From contig CAMDGV010000018.1 of the NCBI GenBank assembly GCA_945898055.1, positions 1 to 64,000 on the forward strand: a stretch of 64,000 bases of DNA, in the 5' to 3' direction. Position numbers and translations under genes: made by a program. The DNA is from Akkermansia muciniphila (lineage in GTDB: Bacteria; Verrucomicrobiota; Verrucomicrobiia; Limisphaerales; UBA9464). Below, in pieces: positions 8,262 through 16,912 of the stretch. The notes under the pieces were generated by a model. The model was not told where the DNA came from, made no database searches, and saw only the letters and a program-made list of their open reading frames with translations. The first letter of the stretch is position 1, and the number at the start of each line of letters is the position of its first letter.

Positions 8262-9505
8262 GTGCTTCTGGAAAAACTGTGCTCATCGTTGGCGGTGGGT
8301 TGGCGGGCCTCGCCTGCGCCATCCGCCTGCATGAAGCGGGTGCCAAGCCAGCGATCTTCGAAGCGAGCGACGCAGTCGGAGGACGCGTGCGCACCGATTT
8401 GGTGGATGGATTTCTTCTCGACCGAGGGTTTCAGGTCTATCTCGATGCCTACCCGGAAGCTGGCAAACTGTTAGACAAAGCCAGCCTTGATCTGCGCCCC
8501 TTCAAGCCAGGCGCGCTGGTCTATCAGGGCGGTCGAATGCTCAGGGTCATGGATGTTTTTCGCGCCCCGCGTCACCTCGTGACCAGTGCTTTGGCGCCGA
8601 TCGGTTCGCTCGCCGACAAGTTGCGCGTTGCGCTGTTGAAGTGGCGTTTGAGTTGGGTCAGGATCGAAGATATTGCCACGCATGAGGACATAAGCACCGA
8701 GCTATATCTCCAGCGCGCCGGGTTTTCTACTCGGATGATTGATGGTTTTTTCCGCTCTTTTTACGGAGGAATTTTTCTGGAACGAGAACTGAGGACATCG
8801 AGCCGGATGTTCGAATTTACCTTCAAAATGTTCTCCCAAAGCAGCGCGACTCTTCCGGCACGCGGCATGGGTGAAATCCCTCGACAACTTAACTTGCGCT
8901 TGCCAAGCGGCACAGTCCGGCTCGGGGCGCGGGTCACTGAAGTCCAATCGCACGGCATCATCCTGAAATCTGGCGAGACACTTGCCGGTGATGCTGTGGT
9001 CGTGGCCACCGATGCGTCATCGGCGGCTCGTTTACTTCCGAAGATGGACTTTTCGGAGCCTGCTTGGCGATCCGTTACCTGCCTGTACTTTGCCGCAACG
9101 CGTTCGCCACTGAACGAGGCCATCATCGCCCTCAATGGCGCGGGTAATGGTTTGGTTAATAACGTCTGCGTGCCGTCAGATCTAGCGCCAGACTACGCGC
9201 CTCCCGGGCAGGCATTGATTTCGGTTTCCGTGTTAGGGCTTCCGAATTTAACAGATTTGCAATCCCTCGTTTTGGCAGAACTGGAGTCGTGGTTTGGACG
9301 TGACGTTCACGAATGGCGTCATCTGCGAACAGAACAGATCGAGCGAGCGCTACCCGAGCAAGCTCCTGGTCCCGGAAATAGCGGAGCGGGCTTTTGCAAA
9401 CACGCTGGGATTTTCGTCTGTGGAGATCATCTGTGGAGCGCATCCATCGAGGGTGCGATTATCTCCGGCCAGCGCACCGCAAGCGAGATCCTCCACTCAT
9501 CATGA
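8258..9505 (+). CDS. FAD-dependent amine oxidase/phytoene-desaturase-like oxidoreductase
   Basis: The N-terminus carries the dinucleotide-binding motif VLIVGGGLAGLACAIRLHEAG, then FEASDAVGGRVRTD, the hallmark of the amine oxidase and carotenoid desaturase superfamily. The C-terminal FAD contact is seen in GIFVCGDHLWSASIEGAIISGQ. The length (415 residues) is normal for NAD(P)/FAD-dependent oxidoreductases of this type. The substrate cannot be told from sequence; no carotenoid genes lie nearby. Translation probably starts at the TTG (8258) overlapping the previous TGA. It is the third gene of the photolyase-like operon, and such oxidoreductases are often found beside bacterial photolyase genes. 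Confidence 0.8.
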   Translation: MSASGKTVLIVGGGLAGLACAIRLHEAGAKPAIFEASDAVGGRVRTDLVDGFLLDRGFQVYLDAYPEAGKLLDKASLDLRPFKPGALVYQGGRMLRVMDVFRAPRHLVTSALAPIGSLADKLRVALLKWRLSWVRIEDIATHEDISTELYLQRAGFSTRMIDGFFRSFYGGIFLERELRTSSRMFEFTFKMFSQSSATLPARGMGEIPRQLNLRLPSGTVRLGARVTEVQSHGIILKSGETLAGDAVVVATDASSAARLLPKMDFSEPAWRSVTCLYFAATRSPLNEAIIALNGAGNGLVNNVCVPSDLAPDYAPPGQALISVSVLGLPNLTDLQSLVLAELESWFGRDVHEWRHLRTEQIERALPEQAPGPGNSGAGFCKHAGIFVCGDHLWSASIEGAIISGQRTASEILHSS

Positions 9506-9927
9506 TCACGCTACTTGTCATTCACCTCGCCTGCAGCTGTGCCCTTGTCGGGCTGATCTGGACGATTCAAGTGGTGCACTATCCATTGTTGAAACAGGTG
9601 GGGCGTGAGGAATTTGTCGCTTATCATAAGCGGCACATGTCGCTGATTATTTGGCTGGTTGGTCCGCTGATGCTGGCGGAGCTTGGCAGTGCCGGTTGGC
9701 TGCTATTTCTGGGGGAACGTTCGTTGTTCTTTGTCGTCAGCCTCGCCGCTTTGGCCTTGGCTTGGGTTTGCACGGCTTTTTTTCAAGTGCCGCTTCACCA
9801 AAAACTTGCGTCGGGCTACGATATCGACTCGATTGATCGACTGGTGCGGACGAACAGCTGGCGCACCCTCTGCTGGACCATCCGTAGCCTGTGCCTCTGC
9901 TGGCTACTTATCCAAAAGTTTCATTAA
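9502..9927 (+). CDS. Small integral membrane protein, last gene of the photolyase-like operon
   Basis: A 141-residue protein with four hydrophobic stretches: LLVIHLACSCALVGLIW at the N-terminus, LIIWLVGPLMLAELGSAGWL, LFFVVSLAALALAWVCTAFF, and a weaker one before the end (LCWTIRSLCLCWLLI). Charged loops include a YHKRHM segment and a VPLHQKLASG segment. I do not recognise a named family with certainty. The ATG overlaps the preceding TGA as ATGA, so the four genes are almost surely one transcription unit. The longer ORF from 9394 overlaps the FAD gene and is not the likely start. Confidence 0.7.
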   Translation: MITLLVIHLACSCALVGLIWTIQVVHYPLLKQVGREEFVAYHKRHMSLIIWLVGPLMLAELGSAGWLLFLGERSLFFVVSLAALALAWVCTAFFQVPLHQKLASGYDIDSIDRLVRTNSWRTLCWTIRSLCLCWLLIQKFH

Positions 9928-9947
9928 CACATCATCCCCGCGATATT

Positions 9948-10319
9948 TCACACTAGCACCCCACTCGCCGCCAGCGCGGCAACGATGTTACTGGCAGGAA
10001 ATCGGATTTTCAGTGCGAGGGGTTTTGGGATCGTTCCCGTTAGTTGCGGCGGGCGAGGGCGTTGGCGAGTCGGCGGAATCCAGACGGGCCAGAGGAGCTG
10101 GTTGAGAATTTGGGTGATGGGTTGAGTAAGCTTTAGCGCGGCGGCGACGACGAAGCAGAGAATCATCGTGAAACTGAGAAACGGGAACAGCGAGAGGGCG
10201 ACACCGAGGCCGAGGGTGAAGGCGATGCGGCCGGGGGTGATGCCTTGGGTGAGCTGGGCGGTGATCGGGCCGACGATACGGCGACGGAGGAACGAAGGCT
10301 TGGGCGCGGGCGGGCTCAT
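9948..10319 (-). pseudogene. DUF2062 membrane protein, 3'-damaged
   Basis: The first 70 residues match DUF2062 proteins: ITAQLTQGITPGRIAFTLGLGVALSLFPF, a second hydrophobic helix, then LTQPITQILNQLLWPVWI. After WIPP the frame turns into low-complexity arginine/proline sequence with no membrane helix, which points to a frameshift and loss of the C-terminal half. The start codon overlaps the stop of the upstream DUF1475-like remnant (ATGA), so the two were once a translationally coupled pair. Function of the family is unknown. Confidence 0.55.
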
Positions 10320-10566
10320 TTGAGTTGGGACCAGAAACCGAGGGGGTAGATCGCGACGCCGATCACGGTGAGACCGCCAGGAAGGGCGAAGCGGGGCGGG
10401 TTGCGGCGCGGGAAGACTTGGTTGAGTTCCTCGATGCCGGAGATGCGGAAGAGCTCAATGAGCATGTAAAGTGGCATGGCGAGATTTCCTCAGAGAATGA
10501 TCCCGATGAACCAAAGGATACGGACCGCGAGCGTGGTTTCCTTCCAGGCGACCCAGTCGATGAAGG
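10316..10566 (-). pseudogene. DUF1475-like membrane protein remnant with in-frame stop
   Basis: This is not in the ORF track because of an internal TGA. Reading the minus strand gives FIDWVAWKETTLAVRILWF, a stop codon, then GNLAMPLYMLIELFRISG and a final ALPGGLTVIGVAIYPLGFW. The pattern of a WVAYKE-like motif followed by two helices is that of DUF1475 small membrane proteins. The 5' end is missing, apparently cut where the RAYT transposase flank begins. It overlaps the DUF2062 gene by four bases. It is clearly non-functional as it stands unless the TGA is read through. Confidence 0.5.
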
Positions 10567-10580
10567 CGATAAAGGCGATA

Positions 10581-11240
10581 AAGGAGTCAGTTCTTAATAT
10601 TGATAGGTGAAGCGGCCAAAGCCAGTCTCCCAGGTTGGCCCGCCAGTTGAGAGTCGAGTCTGCTGGCGCGATTTATCCCGTCATGAATCGCGGTGACCGG
10701 CGCGAACGGATCTTCAGGGATGCTGCGGATCGCCAGCGCTTCGTCGAGACGCTGGGGGAGGTTTGCGCCAAGACGGGCTGGCAGGTTCACGCCTCTGTCC
10801 TCAGGCCGAGTCATTTTTATTGGGTGGTCGAGACGCCGTAGCCCAATTGGGTCGCTGGGATGCATGGTTGCTGGGCACTGACCCGAGTCGCCTCAATTGG
10901 CGGCCCAAGCTCTTCGGCCACTTGTTCTCCGGGCGCTCCAAGTCGCTGATCGTGGACGGATCTGGCAGCGGTTATCTCAAGAGCGTGGGCGATTACGTTC
11001 ACTTGAATCCGGCGCGGGGCGGAGGAAGGCGAGGAGACGTTTCGGGAGGAGTTGCTGACGCAGATGAGCGAGCGGATGGGGGCGAAGCATTACCGCGAAG
11101 GTCGCTCGGAGACGGCGGAGGCGCTGGCGGGCGGAGACGACGATGACGGTAGGGTGGATCGCCGAGCTTCTGGCGATGGGCACGCGCGGTTCTCTGAACC
11201 CTCTCTTGGATCGCCGGAGGAAGCTGGGCGGGGAGTAGCC
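10581..11240 (+). pseudogene. RAYT-type (Y1_Tnp) transposase, dead copy 1
   Basis: The first part (from TTG 10635) reads AIYPVMNRGDRRERIFRD and GWQVHASVLRPSHFYWVVETP. This is the REP-associated tyrosine transposase family, which cuts single-stranded DNA at palindromic repeats. The metal-binding HFH motif has become HFY and a TAG follows ETP. Later pieces in other frames give GRSKSLIVDGSGSGYL and DYVHLNPARG. A GGAGTCAGTTCTTAATATT stretch shared with copy 2 (35244-35977) lies just upstream. With a mutated catalytic motif, a stop and frameshifts, this copy is inactive. Confidence 0.8.
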
Positions 11241-11431
11241 GATATCAATAACTGACTCTTTACAGACGCCCCATCGACCAAGCGGTGGTCGGCGGCGTGG
11301 AATTCGATGGGCACCGCCTGATCGCGAAGTGTCAACAAAGCAAATCCTGATTAAGGATTGATTTATATCTCCAAATTTCATCCTCTCATTGTACTAGGCT
11401 TCTGAAGCTTCAAATTTTTCCCAAGTTGAAA

Positions 11432-14008
11432 ATGTTTCGCTGCACCCTTCGACCTTCTTCAGATCATGGCCTTGGCTTTCAAACGGTCCTTCTTCTTCTA
11501 TTCGCCTGGCTCGCGTGCCCTCACTTGGTCGCTGCGGTTCGAGGCACGCCCGAGTATTTCCAGAAGGAGACGCGGTGGCGCAATTCCCCGGAGTGGGATG
11601 AGATGGAGAAGGTCTATCAAGAGGGCGACGAGGCGGCGGTGATGTCACTGCGGGCGAAGAATCCGGAACTGACCGAGGTGTTCGAACTGTCCTTCACTTC
11701 AATCGTCGGTTGGGCTGCGCGCAACGGGGCAACCAATTTGCTGGCGGATTTGATCCGGAATGGAGCCCTCAAGCAGAAGTCAGAGGATTCGTTCCATGGG
11801 CCGGGTCTGGGGGATGCCGCAGCGGGCGGTTGGGCGCGCTGTGTCCGCATGCTCCTTGACGGTGGCGCCGACCCGATGGGTTCCACCTTTTTTCAGGGGA
11901 GCGCCATCGAGCAATCGATCGTGACTTGGAACCAACAGGGCACGATCGGTAGCCCCATGTCGAAAAAACAGGCTTCCCGCGTGGAACGGGAGGAATCCGT
12001 CCGGTTGCTTCTGAAGGCCGGGGTGAATCTCTTCGCCCCCCGCGCATCGCAGGATTCGAACTTGGTTTCCTTTGTTTTTAACGCAATCCCCCCCGACTCC
12101 AAAGCCTTGGTCGAACTGCTCCTGACGAATGCCATTCCACCCCGTCAGGTCAGTCCGGTGGGAAACACGCTCTTGCATGCCGCGGCGTTTCTGGGATCCA
12201 CGCAATCCCTAGCCACTCTCGTGCAGCGGGGCGGAGACGTCCAAGTGACCAACCTCCTCGGCTGGACGCCGCTGCATTCCGTCGCGGGCACCTGGTCGAC
12301 CGATGGCGCGCCGCAATTCTATTCCTGGGGGCGAGACAATTTCTCGTTGCGAGAGTTGTTTGCCTGGTCGCCCGGATTCCTGCTCGGGGCCGACGATCGC
12401 AGGAAGATCTCAACGCAACTCATCCGATACGGAGCCCGCCACGATGTCTTTTCCGCGGCGGGTCTGGGGGACCTCGCGGTGCTCAAGAGGTTGCTTGCGA
12501 AACGTCCCGGAGATATCGCCGCACGCGATGCCCGCGGGCGCACGCCCCTGCACTGGGCGGCGCTCGGAAATCAGCCGATAGCGATCGCCGTGCTTGTTGG
12601 AGCCGGTTCCGATCTGGCGGCACTCGACGACGATGGCAACAGCGCGCTGCACCTGTCGCTGCTTCGCTGTCCGTCGAAGGGGTTTGTTGCGTTGCTGGCC
12701 GCCAAGGCGCCTCTGGATCGGCCAAACAAGAATGGGGACGCGCCCTTGGGGTGGGCCACCTACAACTCCCAGGCGATGTTCAAACTGCTCGAGGCGGGAG
12801 CCCGTCCGGCGCCGAAGGGAGCCGAGCCACCGCTGTTGGGTCCGGTGCAACAGGCGGTCAATGCGATGTATCATCTTGCCTTCGTCCGTCAGGGGTGGTT
12901 CAGGCCAGGACACCCCCCAGCCCGGCTCCATACCCTGTCCGGCAATGTCGTTCCTCTGCCGCTGGATGAGGTCCCCTCCGAGATGGATCGTGTCTTGAAA
13001 CTTCTGACCGCTGGGGCCAGCCCGGGGGCAGTCGGTCGGGATGGCAGAACGCCGTTGGAGATCGCGTGTGAAGCCTCGCTCTTGAACCTCATCGAGGTCT
13101 TGGTACGGGCGGGAGGGGACCTTCAATCCCTAGGTGCCACGGGAGACCCGGCTTGGTTCCACGTGCTTTCGAAACCTGCCGAGAGCGTCTACGTAGAGCA
13201 TCCGGGTTGGAAATTCCGCGTAGCCTCTCAGGCGCCCACGTCGGCGCGTGCGGGTCTCGAAAAGGCGAACCTCCAAACAATACCCCCGGTGATCCGCCCC
13301 GAAGCGGTCCTTGGGTTTCTGGCCGGGCTCGGAGCACAGATGACCTCCACCAATACCGCCGGGCAGAACGCCCTTCATGTGCTCGGCCGTGGAGTCAGGA
13401 AAGTCCCTATCGACAAGATCACCGCGATGTTCGGCTTCGGCAGCCCCCTGCTGGCCCGGGGAGACCGAACCAATGCCCAGACGGCCCGCATTCAGAATCT
13501 CGTGCAGTCCGGTCTTTCTCTGGAATCCCGAGATCTGGAGGGGAACACGCCTTGGCTGATCGCGTGGCGCCACGCCCAGACGGAGGCCGCGGAGGAGTTC
13601 GTCCGTGCCGGCGCAAACACCCGGACGACCAATCACGCGGGCATGAATGCGCTCCACCTAGTCTGCCAACCTCACCCTAGCACGGTTTCGGCCAAATTCG
13701 CCCAAATGCCACGGTTCATGGGGCCGGTGGTGGGGCATCTCGTGAAGCAAGGAGTCGATCCCAATGCGCAGGATGCCCAGGGGCGGAGTCCACTCCATTA
13801 CGCCATTGCCCCGTTTCATCAGACCTATGTGGCCGTGGAACTGGTCGAAGCGGGGGCAGATCCCCTCGTGCGTGATGCCCAGGGCCGCACGCCGCTTGCC
13901 CTAGCGGAGGAGGCGGGCCGGGCTGATCTAGTCGCTTTTTTCAAGGATCCCAAGAACGCAAACCCGTTTACCCGTCCCCGGCCCCGCGTGGCACCCACGC
14001 CGCCGTGA
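11432..14008 (+). CDS. Exported ankyrin-repeat protein
   Basis: About 858 residues. A hydrophobic stretch near the start (FQTVLLLLFAWLACPHLVAA) suggests a signal peptide and therefore export. The rest is a chain of ankyrin repeats of varying quality, for example GRTPLHWAALGNQPIAIAVLV, GNSALHLSLL, GMNALHLVCQ and GRSPLHYAIAPF, broken by longer insertions near residues 450-520 and 570-640. Ankyrin arrays bind other proteins. In free-living verrucomicrobia such exported forms have unknown partners, and no toxin or protease domain is visible. ATG 11432 is preferred over the upstream TTG. It is not in an operon; both neighbours are gene debris. Confidence 0.85.
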   Translation: MFRCTLRPSSDHGLGFQTVLLLLFAWLACPHLVAAVRGTPEYFQKETRWRNSPEWDEMEKVYQEGDEAAVMSLRAKNPELTEVFELSFTSIVGWAARNGATNLLADLIRNGALKQKSEDSFHGPGLGDAAAGGWARCVRMLLDGGADPMGSTFFQGSAIEQSIVTWNQQGTIGSPMSKKQASRVEREESVRLLLKAGVNLFAPRASQDSNLVSFVFNAIPPDSKALVELLLTNAIPPRQVSPVGNTLLHAAAFLGSTQSLATLVQRGGDVQVTNLLGWTPLHSVAGTWSTDGAPQFYSWGRDNFSLRELFAWSPGFLLGADDRRKISTQLIRYGARHDVFSAAGLGDLAVLKRLLAKRPGDIAARDARGRTPLHWAALGNQPIAIAVLVGAGSDLAALDDDGNSALHLSLLRCPSKGFVALLAAKAPLDRPNKNGDAPLGWATYNSQAMFKLLEAGARPAPKGAEPPLLGPVQQAVNAMYHLAFVRQGWFRPGHPPARLHTLSGNVVPLPLDEVPSEMDRVLKLLTAGASPGAVGRDGRTPLEIACEASLLNLIEVLVRAGGDLQSLGATGDPAWFHVLSKPAESVYVEHPGWKFRVASQAPTSARAGLEKANLQTIPPVIRPEAVLGFLAGLGAQMTSTNTAGQNALHVLGRGVRKVPIDKITAMFGFGSPLLARGDRTNAQTARIQNLVQSGLSLESRDLEGNTPWLIAWRHAQTEAAEEFVRAGANTRTTNHAGMNALHLVCQPHPSTVSAKFAQMPRFMGPVVGHLVKQGVDPNAQDAQGRSPLHYAIAPFHQTYVAVELVEAGADPLVRDAQGRTPLALAEEAGRADLVAFFKDPKNANPFTRPRPRVAPTPP

Positions 14009-14097
14009 GGTCCTGCTCTCCTATTCCTTCACCCACACGGGTGCCCACAACCGTTGGCCGTCTAACGCCATCGAGCATCGGGCGATGTTGTTTATCG

Positions 14098-14211
14098 TCA
14101 CGCCGACAGATCCAAACCATTGAAGCCGCGATAGGCCTCGGGCACGACCAGCAGCTCGGTCGAAGCACCAGCCGCGGTCAGTCGGCAGGCATAATCCAAA
14201 TCCTCATTTTT
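14098..14211 (-). pseudogene. Alpha/beta-hydrolase (esterase/lipase) C-terminal fragment
   Basis: On the minus strand the translation NEDLDYACRLTAAGASTELLVVPEAYRGFNG matches the end of hormone-sensitive-lipase-like esterases, where DYA.RL..AG..TEL precedes the catalytic histidine in a YHGF-type motif (here YRGF, so the histidine is lost). Only about 38 residues remain. The fragment is cut upstream exactly where repeat copy B begins, and no further esterase sequence is visible on either side. Confidence 0.55.
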
Positions 14212-14240
14212 TCCTCCGCGTAAAAAAAGCAAATTCCCAT
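14212..14240 (+). repeat. Dispersed short repeat, copy B
   Basis: TCCTCCGCGTAAAAAAAGC followed by AAATTCCCAT. It matches the core of the other copies with one or two changes and forms the edge of the esterase fragment. Confidence 0.65.
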
Positions 14241-14312
14241 GAGTAATTTGAAGAACGCTTGAAAGATCTGCAACCGTGAAGGTGCGCTCCATCGAAAAGA
14301 AAATTTAGGTTT

Positions 14313-15055
14313 ATGGGAATTTTCGAGAAGGTATTTGGCAAAAAAAGCAAAGCCGATCGCAAGACGCAGAATCGGCTGGCGAGGGCGTAACACATAAAAA
14401 ATCATTATCTCAAATTGGCGAAACCTTTATCTCCTTTGGTGGGAATACTGGCTATAAAACCACAAGACCGCTCACGGATGACCAAATCAAGAAATTACGG
14501 CAGTCTACGATCCCGCTAATGGCAACGGACTTATATATGACTATTGGACTGACCATCTCGTGTGCAAGGATCCAGACGATCAGACGTGGCAAAATCAGGT
14601 GATGTTTTTTGGAAAGCAGAAGAGCCATTTCCAAAAAATTCCTACCTTTTATATTTGAGACGTTTAAAACTAAGCGCTTTTTCTTCGTCGGCGACACGTC
14701 GAAAATTTCATCGGAAGTAGGAAAAGCAACGCCTTGGTTCGGTATGCCGGGTTTGGGTGATAAACAGGTTTGCAAAGTAAATTCACAAAATGTTGCTATA
14801 CGAGAAATGCATAAAATGGGAGGTGTCAAATACGTGAAGCCCGTCGAGTTGATACATCAGAACCTTGAAATACTAAAAGACCGAGATAAGTACATGTTCT
14901 TGATTGACCGCAGAATTACCCCATTTAAGGACAATAACTTCTACCTAGAAGGTCGTCCTATTCCGATTGACGCAGCTTACAATGTTGGCGGGATTCATAT
15001 TGTTGTGACGGACACTTTCTCAGGTGATCTTTCTCAACCTGACCCTCCGCGCTAA
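14313..15055 (+). pseudogene. Unknown gene, frameshifted
   Basis: Pieces in different frames read as one protein-like sequence: MGIFEKVFGKKSKADRK at the start, then SQIGETFISFGGNTGYKTTRP, then YDPANGNGLIYDYWTDHLVCK with DDQTWQNQVMFFGKQKSHF, and finally the 148-residue ORF with GMPGLGDKQVCKVNSQN and NFYLEGRPIPIDAAYNVGGI. At least three frame changes are needed to join them. I do not recognise the family. The first residues look like a normal cytosolic start, preceded by a weak TAGG ribosome site. The stop codon of the last piece lies inside repeat copy C, so the true C-terminus may be cut there. Confidence 0.5.
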
Positions 15056-15070
15056 AAAAGCAAATTCCTA
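15043..15070 (+). repeat. Dispersed short repeat, copy C
   Basis: CCTCCGCGCTAAAAAAGC then AAATTCCTATCAATTGG. It supplies the stop codon of the frameshifted unknown gene, and it shares an extended 3' flank (CTATCAATTGG) with copy F at 52911. Confidence 0.7.
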
Positions 15071-15150
15071 TCAATTGGTGTTGCAGTGTATGGATTCTCA
15101 GTAATAGATCGTCCCTCTGATGCCCAGAAAGTTACTTGCCGAGTACTCAC

Positions 15151-15645
15151 TCAATTAGCAGAACTCTCACTTCGAACCTTGATGGCAATGATTACCCTCG
15201 TGAGGCGACGCCGATTGTATTGCTGAAGCAGGCACGGGTAGAGATTGCCAAAAACGTTAAGACTCAAGTAGGCCAACGCCATTTCATTACCGACGTACCA
15301 CCATGCCGTAAAATTGAGTACTAGCATTGCTGCGAATCCAACCCAATGCACTACTTCTGCGGTTTTTATATGCACCATTACCGAATCCAGTGTCGCTAAA
15401 TTTCGACTTGTCGAGAAGCGAATATTTGGTTTAAAAAATCGCAAAGGGGTTGCTAGAAGTATTTTGCGATACCAAAGTACACCCAACCTTTCGTATGGTT
15501 TCGATCCAGAAAACAAATAACGATCACTAAACCTTTCATAAATAGACATTCGGCGCAGAATCGTATTTCCCATCATTCCGAAGAGAAACGAGAAGAACAT
15601 TACTGCCCCCGGATTGCCTAACAAAATCAGGCCTAACAAACTCAT
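15151..15645 (-). CDS. Integral membrane protein resembling CrtO-type acyltransferases
   Basis: A 164-residue membrane protein preceded by a good ribosome site (AGGAG, seven bases before ATG), unlike its broken neighbours. Helices: an N-terminal LLGLILLGNPGAVMFFSFLFG, a central VVHWVGFAAMLVLNFTAWWYVG, and LAYLSLNVFGNLYPCLLQ, ending with QQYNRRRLTRVI. The sequence pattern of the last third (EVVHW, LNVFGNLYP, QYNRRRL) recalls glycosyl-4,4'-diaponeurosporenoate acyltransferase (CrtO) proteins, which esterify carotenoid sugars. There are no carotenoid genes nearby, so only membership of that fold family is suggested. Confidence 0.55.
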   Translation of the reverse strand: MSLLGLILLGNPGAVMFFSFLFGMMGNTILRRMSIYERFSDRYLFSGSKPYERLGVLWYRKILLATPLRFFKPNIRFSTSRNLATLDSVMVHIKTAEVVHWVGFAAMLVLNFTAWWYVGNEMALAYLSLNVFGNLYPCLLQQYNRRRLTRVIIAIKVRSESSAN

Positions 15646-15732
15646 AAATGCTCCTAAGTTTTTATGTCAACGCAACGGTGCCGGTGAGTTGTTTTGTATT
15701 CGTGTCTAGTCGGCAAATCCTTGGGCCTTTTC

Positions 15733-15760
15733 CCCTCCGTGTCAAAAAAGCAATTTCCTA
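15733..15760 (+). repeat. Dispersed short repeat, copy D
   Basis: CCCTCCGTGTCAAAAAAGC followed by AATTTCCTA. It lies about 50 bases before the start codon of the DUF6268 outer-membrane gene. Confidence 0.65.
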
Positions 15761-15809
15761 GCAGTCATCGGGGTTGCGCTTTTGAGGTTTGGTTGGATAA
15801 TCGTCGCCG

Positions 15810-16694
15810 ATGTTAAAGAAACTTTCTCGGACGGTGATTACCCTGATAACTGTGGGCAGCGCGTGGGCCGAAGACCGGTTTGTAGCCCCTTCGTATACTG
15901 GGGCCCTCGAAGTGAATGCGGGCTATTCGGCCGGTGCGGACATCCGCCTGGGAACCCGCGAATTGGGCAATCTGGACGCCACCCGAACTCGGTTGGAGTA
16001 CAAGGGGATCTTCGACCCGGGCGCTGCATTGAATTGGGGTGTTGGGGTGGTCTACACGCGATGGGATTTTGGTCGTGATTCGGGTAATCCGCTGCCGGCC
16101 AATTTGCAGTCGGTGGCCCTCCCGCTCACGATGTCTTGGCGCTTCAGAGAAGGTTGGCAGGCATTCGGAGAGGTTTCACCGGGCCTTTATTCCGACTTCG
16201 AGCAGGTGAGTGGGGATGATTTCAATGCACCGTTCATCGGTGGGGTGGGCTACACGGTGAATCCGGATCTTCAGGTGTTTCTTTCGTTTAGCGTAGATCC
16301 GAGACGGGATATTCCGGTGGTGGGCGGGCCGGGAGTTCGTTGGCGCTTTGCCGAGCAATGGACATTGTCACTGCTTCTGCCTCGTCCGCAGATCCAGTAT
16401 CGTCCTTCGGAGAACTGGACTTTCCATGTCGGAGCCGAAATGACGGGTGGAGCCTTCCATCTAAATCCGCACTTTGGCCGGGACCGCGGTCTGGCCGCTA
16501 TGGATGACCAGATAGTCACTTATCGCGAGATTCGCACGGGCGTCGGTGCACGCTGGGGCGGGCCGCAGGGTTTCTACGCCTCGCTTGAGGCAGGTTGGAT
16601 GATCGATCGGCGGTTCGTGCTCGATAAGGTACGCCTCCAGTTCAATGGAGACGGTGCCGCCTACGGTCAGTTGGCCGTCGGCTACCGGTACTAA
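15810..16694 (+). CDS. DUF6268 family outer-membrane beta-barrel protein
   Basis: A 294-residue protein with a signal peptide (MLKKLSRTVITLITVGSAWA, then EDRF). The mature part is made of alternating short amphipathic strands ending in aromatic residues, for example LNWGVGVVYTRWDF, AFGEVSPGLYSDF and FYASLEAGWMIDRRF, and it finishes with LAVGYRY, an aromatic C-terminus typical of outer-membrane barrels. This matches DUF6268 proteins found in Verrucomicrobiota and related groups. Transport or structural function is unknown. It stands alone between repeat copy D and a hairpin at 16772. Confidence 0.75.
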   Translation: MLKKLSRTVITLITVGSAWAEDRFVAPSYTGALEVNAGYSAGADIRLGTRELGNLDATRTRLEYKGIFDPGAALNWGVGVVYTRWDFGRDSGNPLPANLQSVALPLTMSWRFREGWQAFGEVSPGLYSDFEQVSGDDFNAPFIGGVGYTVNPDLQVFLSFSVDPRRDIPVVGGPGVRWRFAEQWTLSLLLPRPQIQYRPSENWTFHVGAEMTGGAFHLNPHFGRDRGLAAMDDQIVTYREIRTGVGARWGGPQGFYASLEAGWMIDRRFVLDKVRLQFNGDGAAYGQLAVGYRY

Positions 16695-16761
16695 AGGCTT
16701 CCGCCTCAGGGGACGGTCGGGTCCGCTGCGGGTTAGCAGTACTGACTCAAGAGAAGCGTGT

Positions 16762-16912
16762 GAAAAGTCCACGCGACTTGACGTTTTCAAGTCGCGGCGG
16801 CGGGTCTCGGCGAACTAGGCGTGCTCCGGTGGCGGACTTTCGGAGCGCGCCTGTGCTGAAAGCCAGTCGCAGCAGTATTGAAGGAAAGGGGGAGTGAGAA
16901 AAGTCCACGCGA
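16762..16912. repeat. Two direct copies of GAAAAGTCCACGCGA with a hairpin
   Basis: GAAAAGTCCACGCGA occurs at 16762-16776 and again at 16898-16912, downstream of the DUF6268 gene. The first copy runs into a perfect 10-bp inverted repeat, CGCGACTTGA-loop-TCAAGTCGCG (16772-16796). There is no T-run after it, so it is not a standard terminator on this strand. The rest of 16695-17047 holds no gene I can support. Confidence 0.6.

Noticed and set aside
11328-11350. GTCAACAAAGCAAATCCTGA, similar to the dispersed repeat
   Set aside because: It matches only part of the core and lacks the CCTCCGC lead, so I did not count it as a seventh copy.
12410-13657. Minus-strand ORFs of 238 and 175 residues inside the ankyrin gene
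   Set aside because: They lie fully inside an obvious repeat protein on the other strand and are rich in Arg and Gly, as shadows in GC-rich DNA are.
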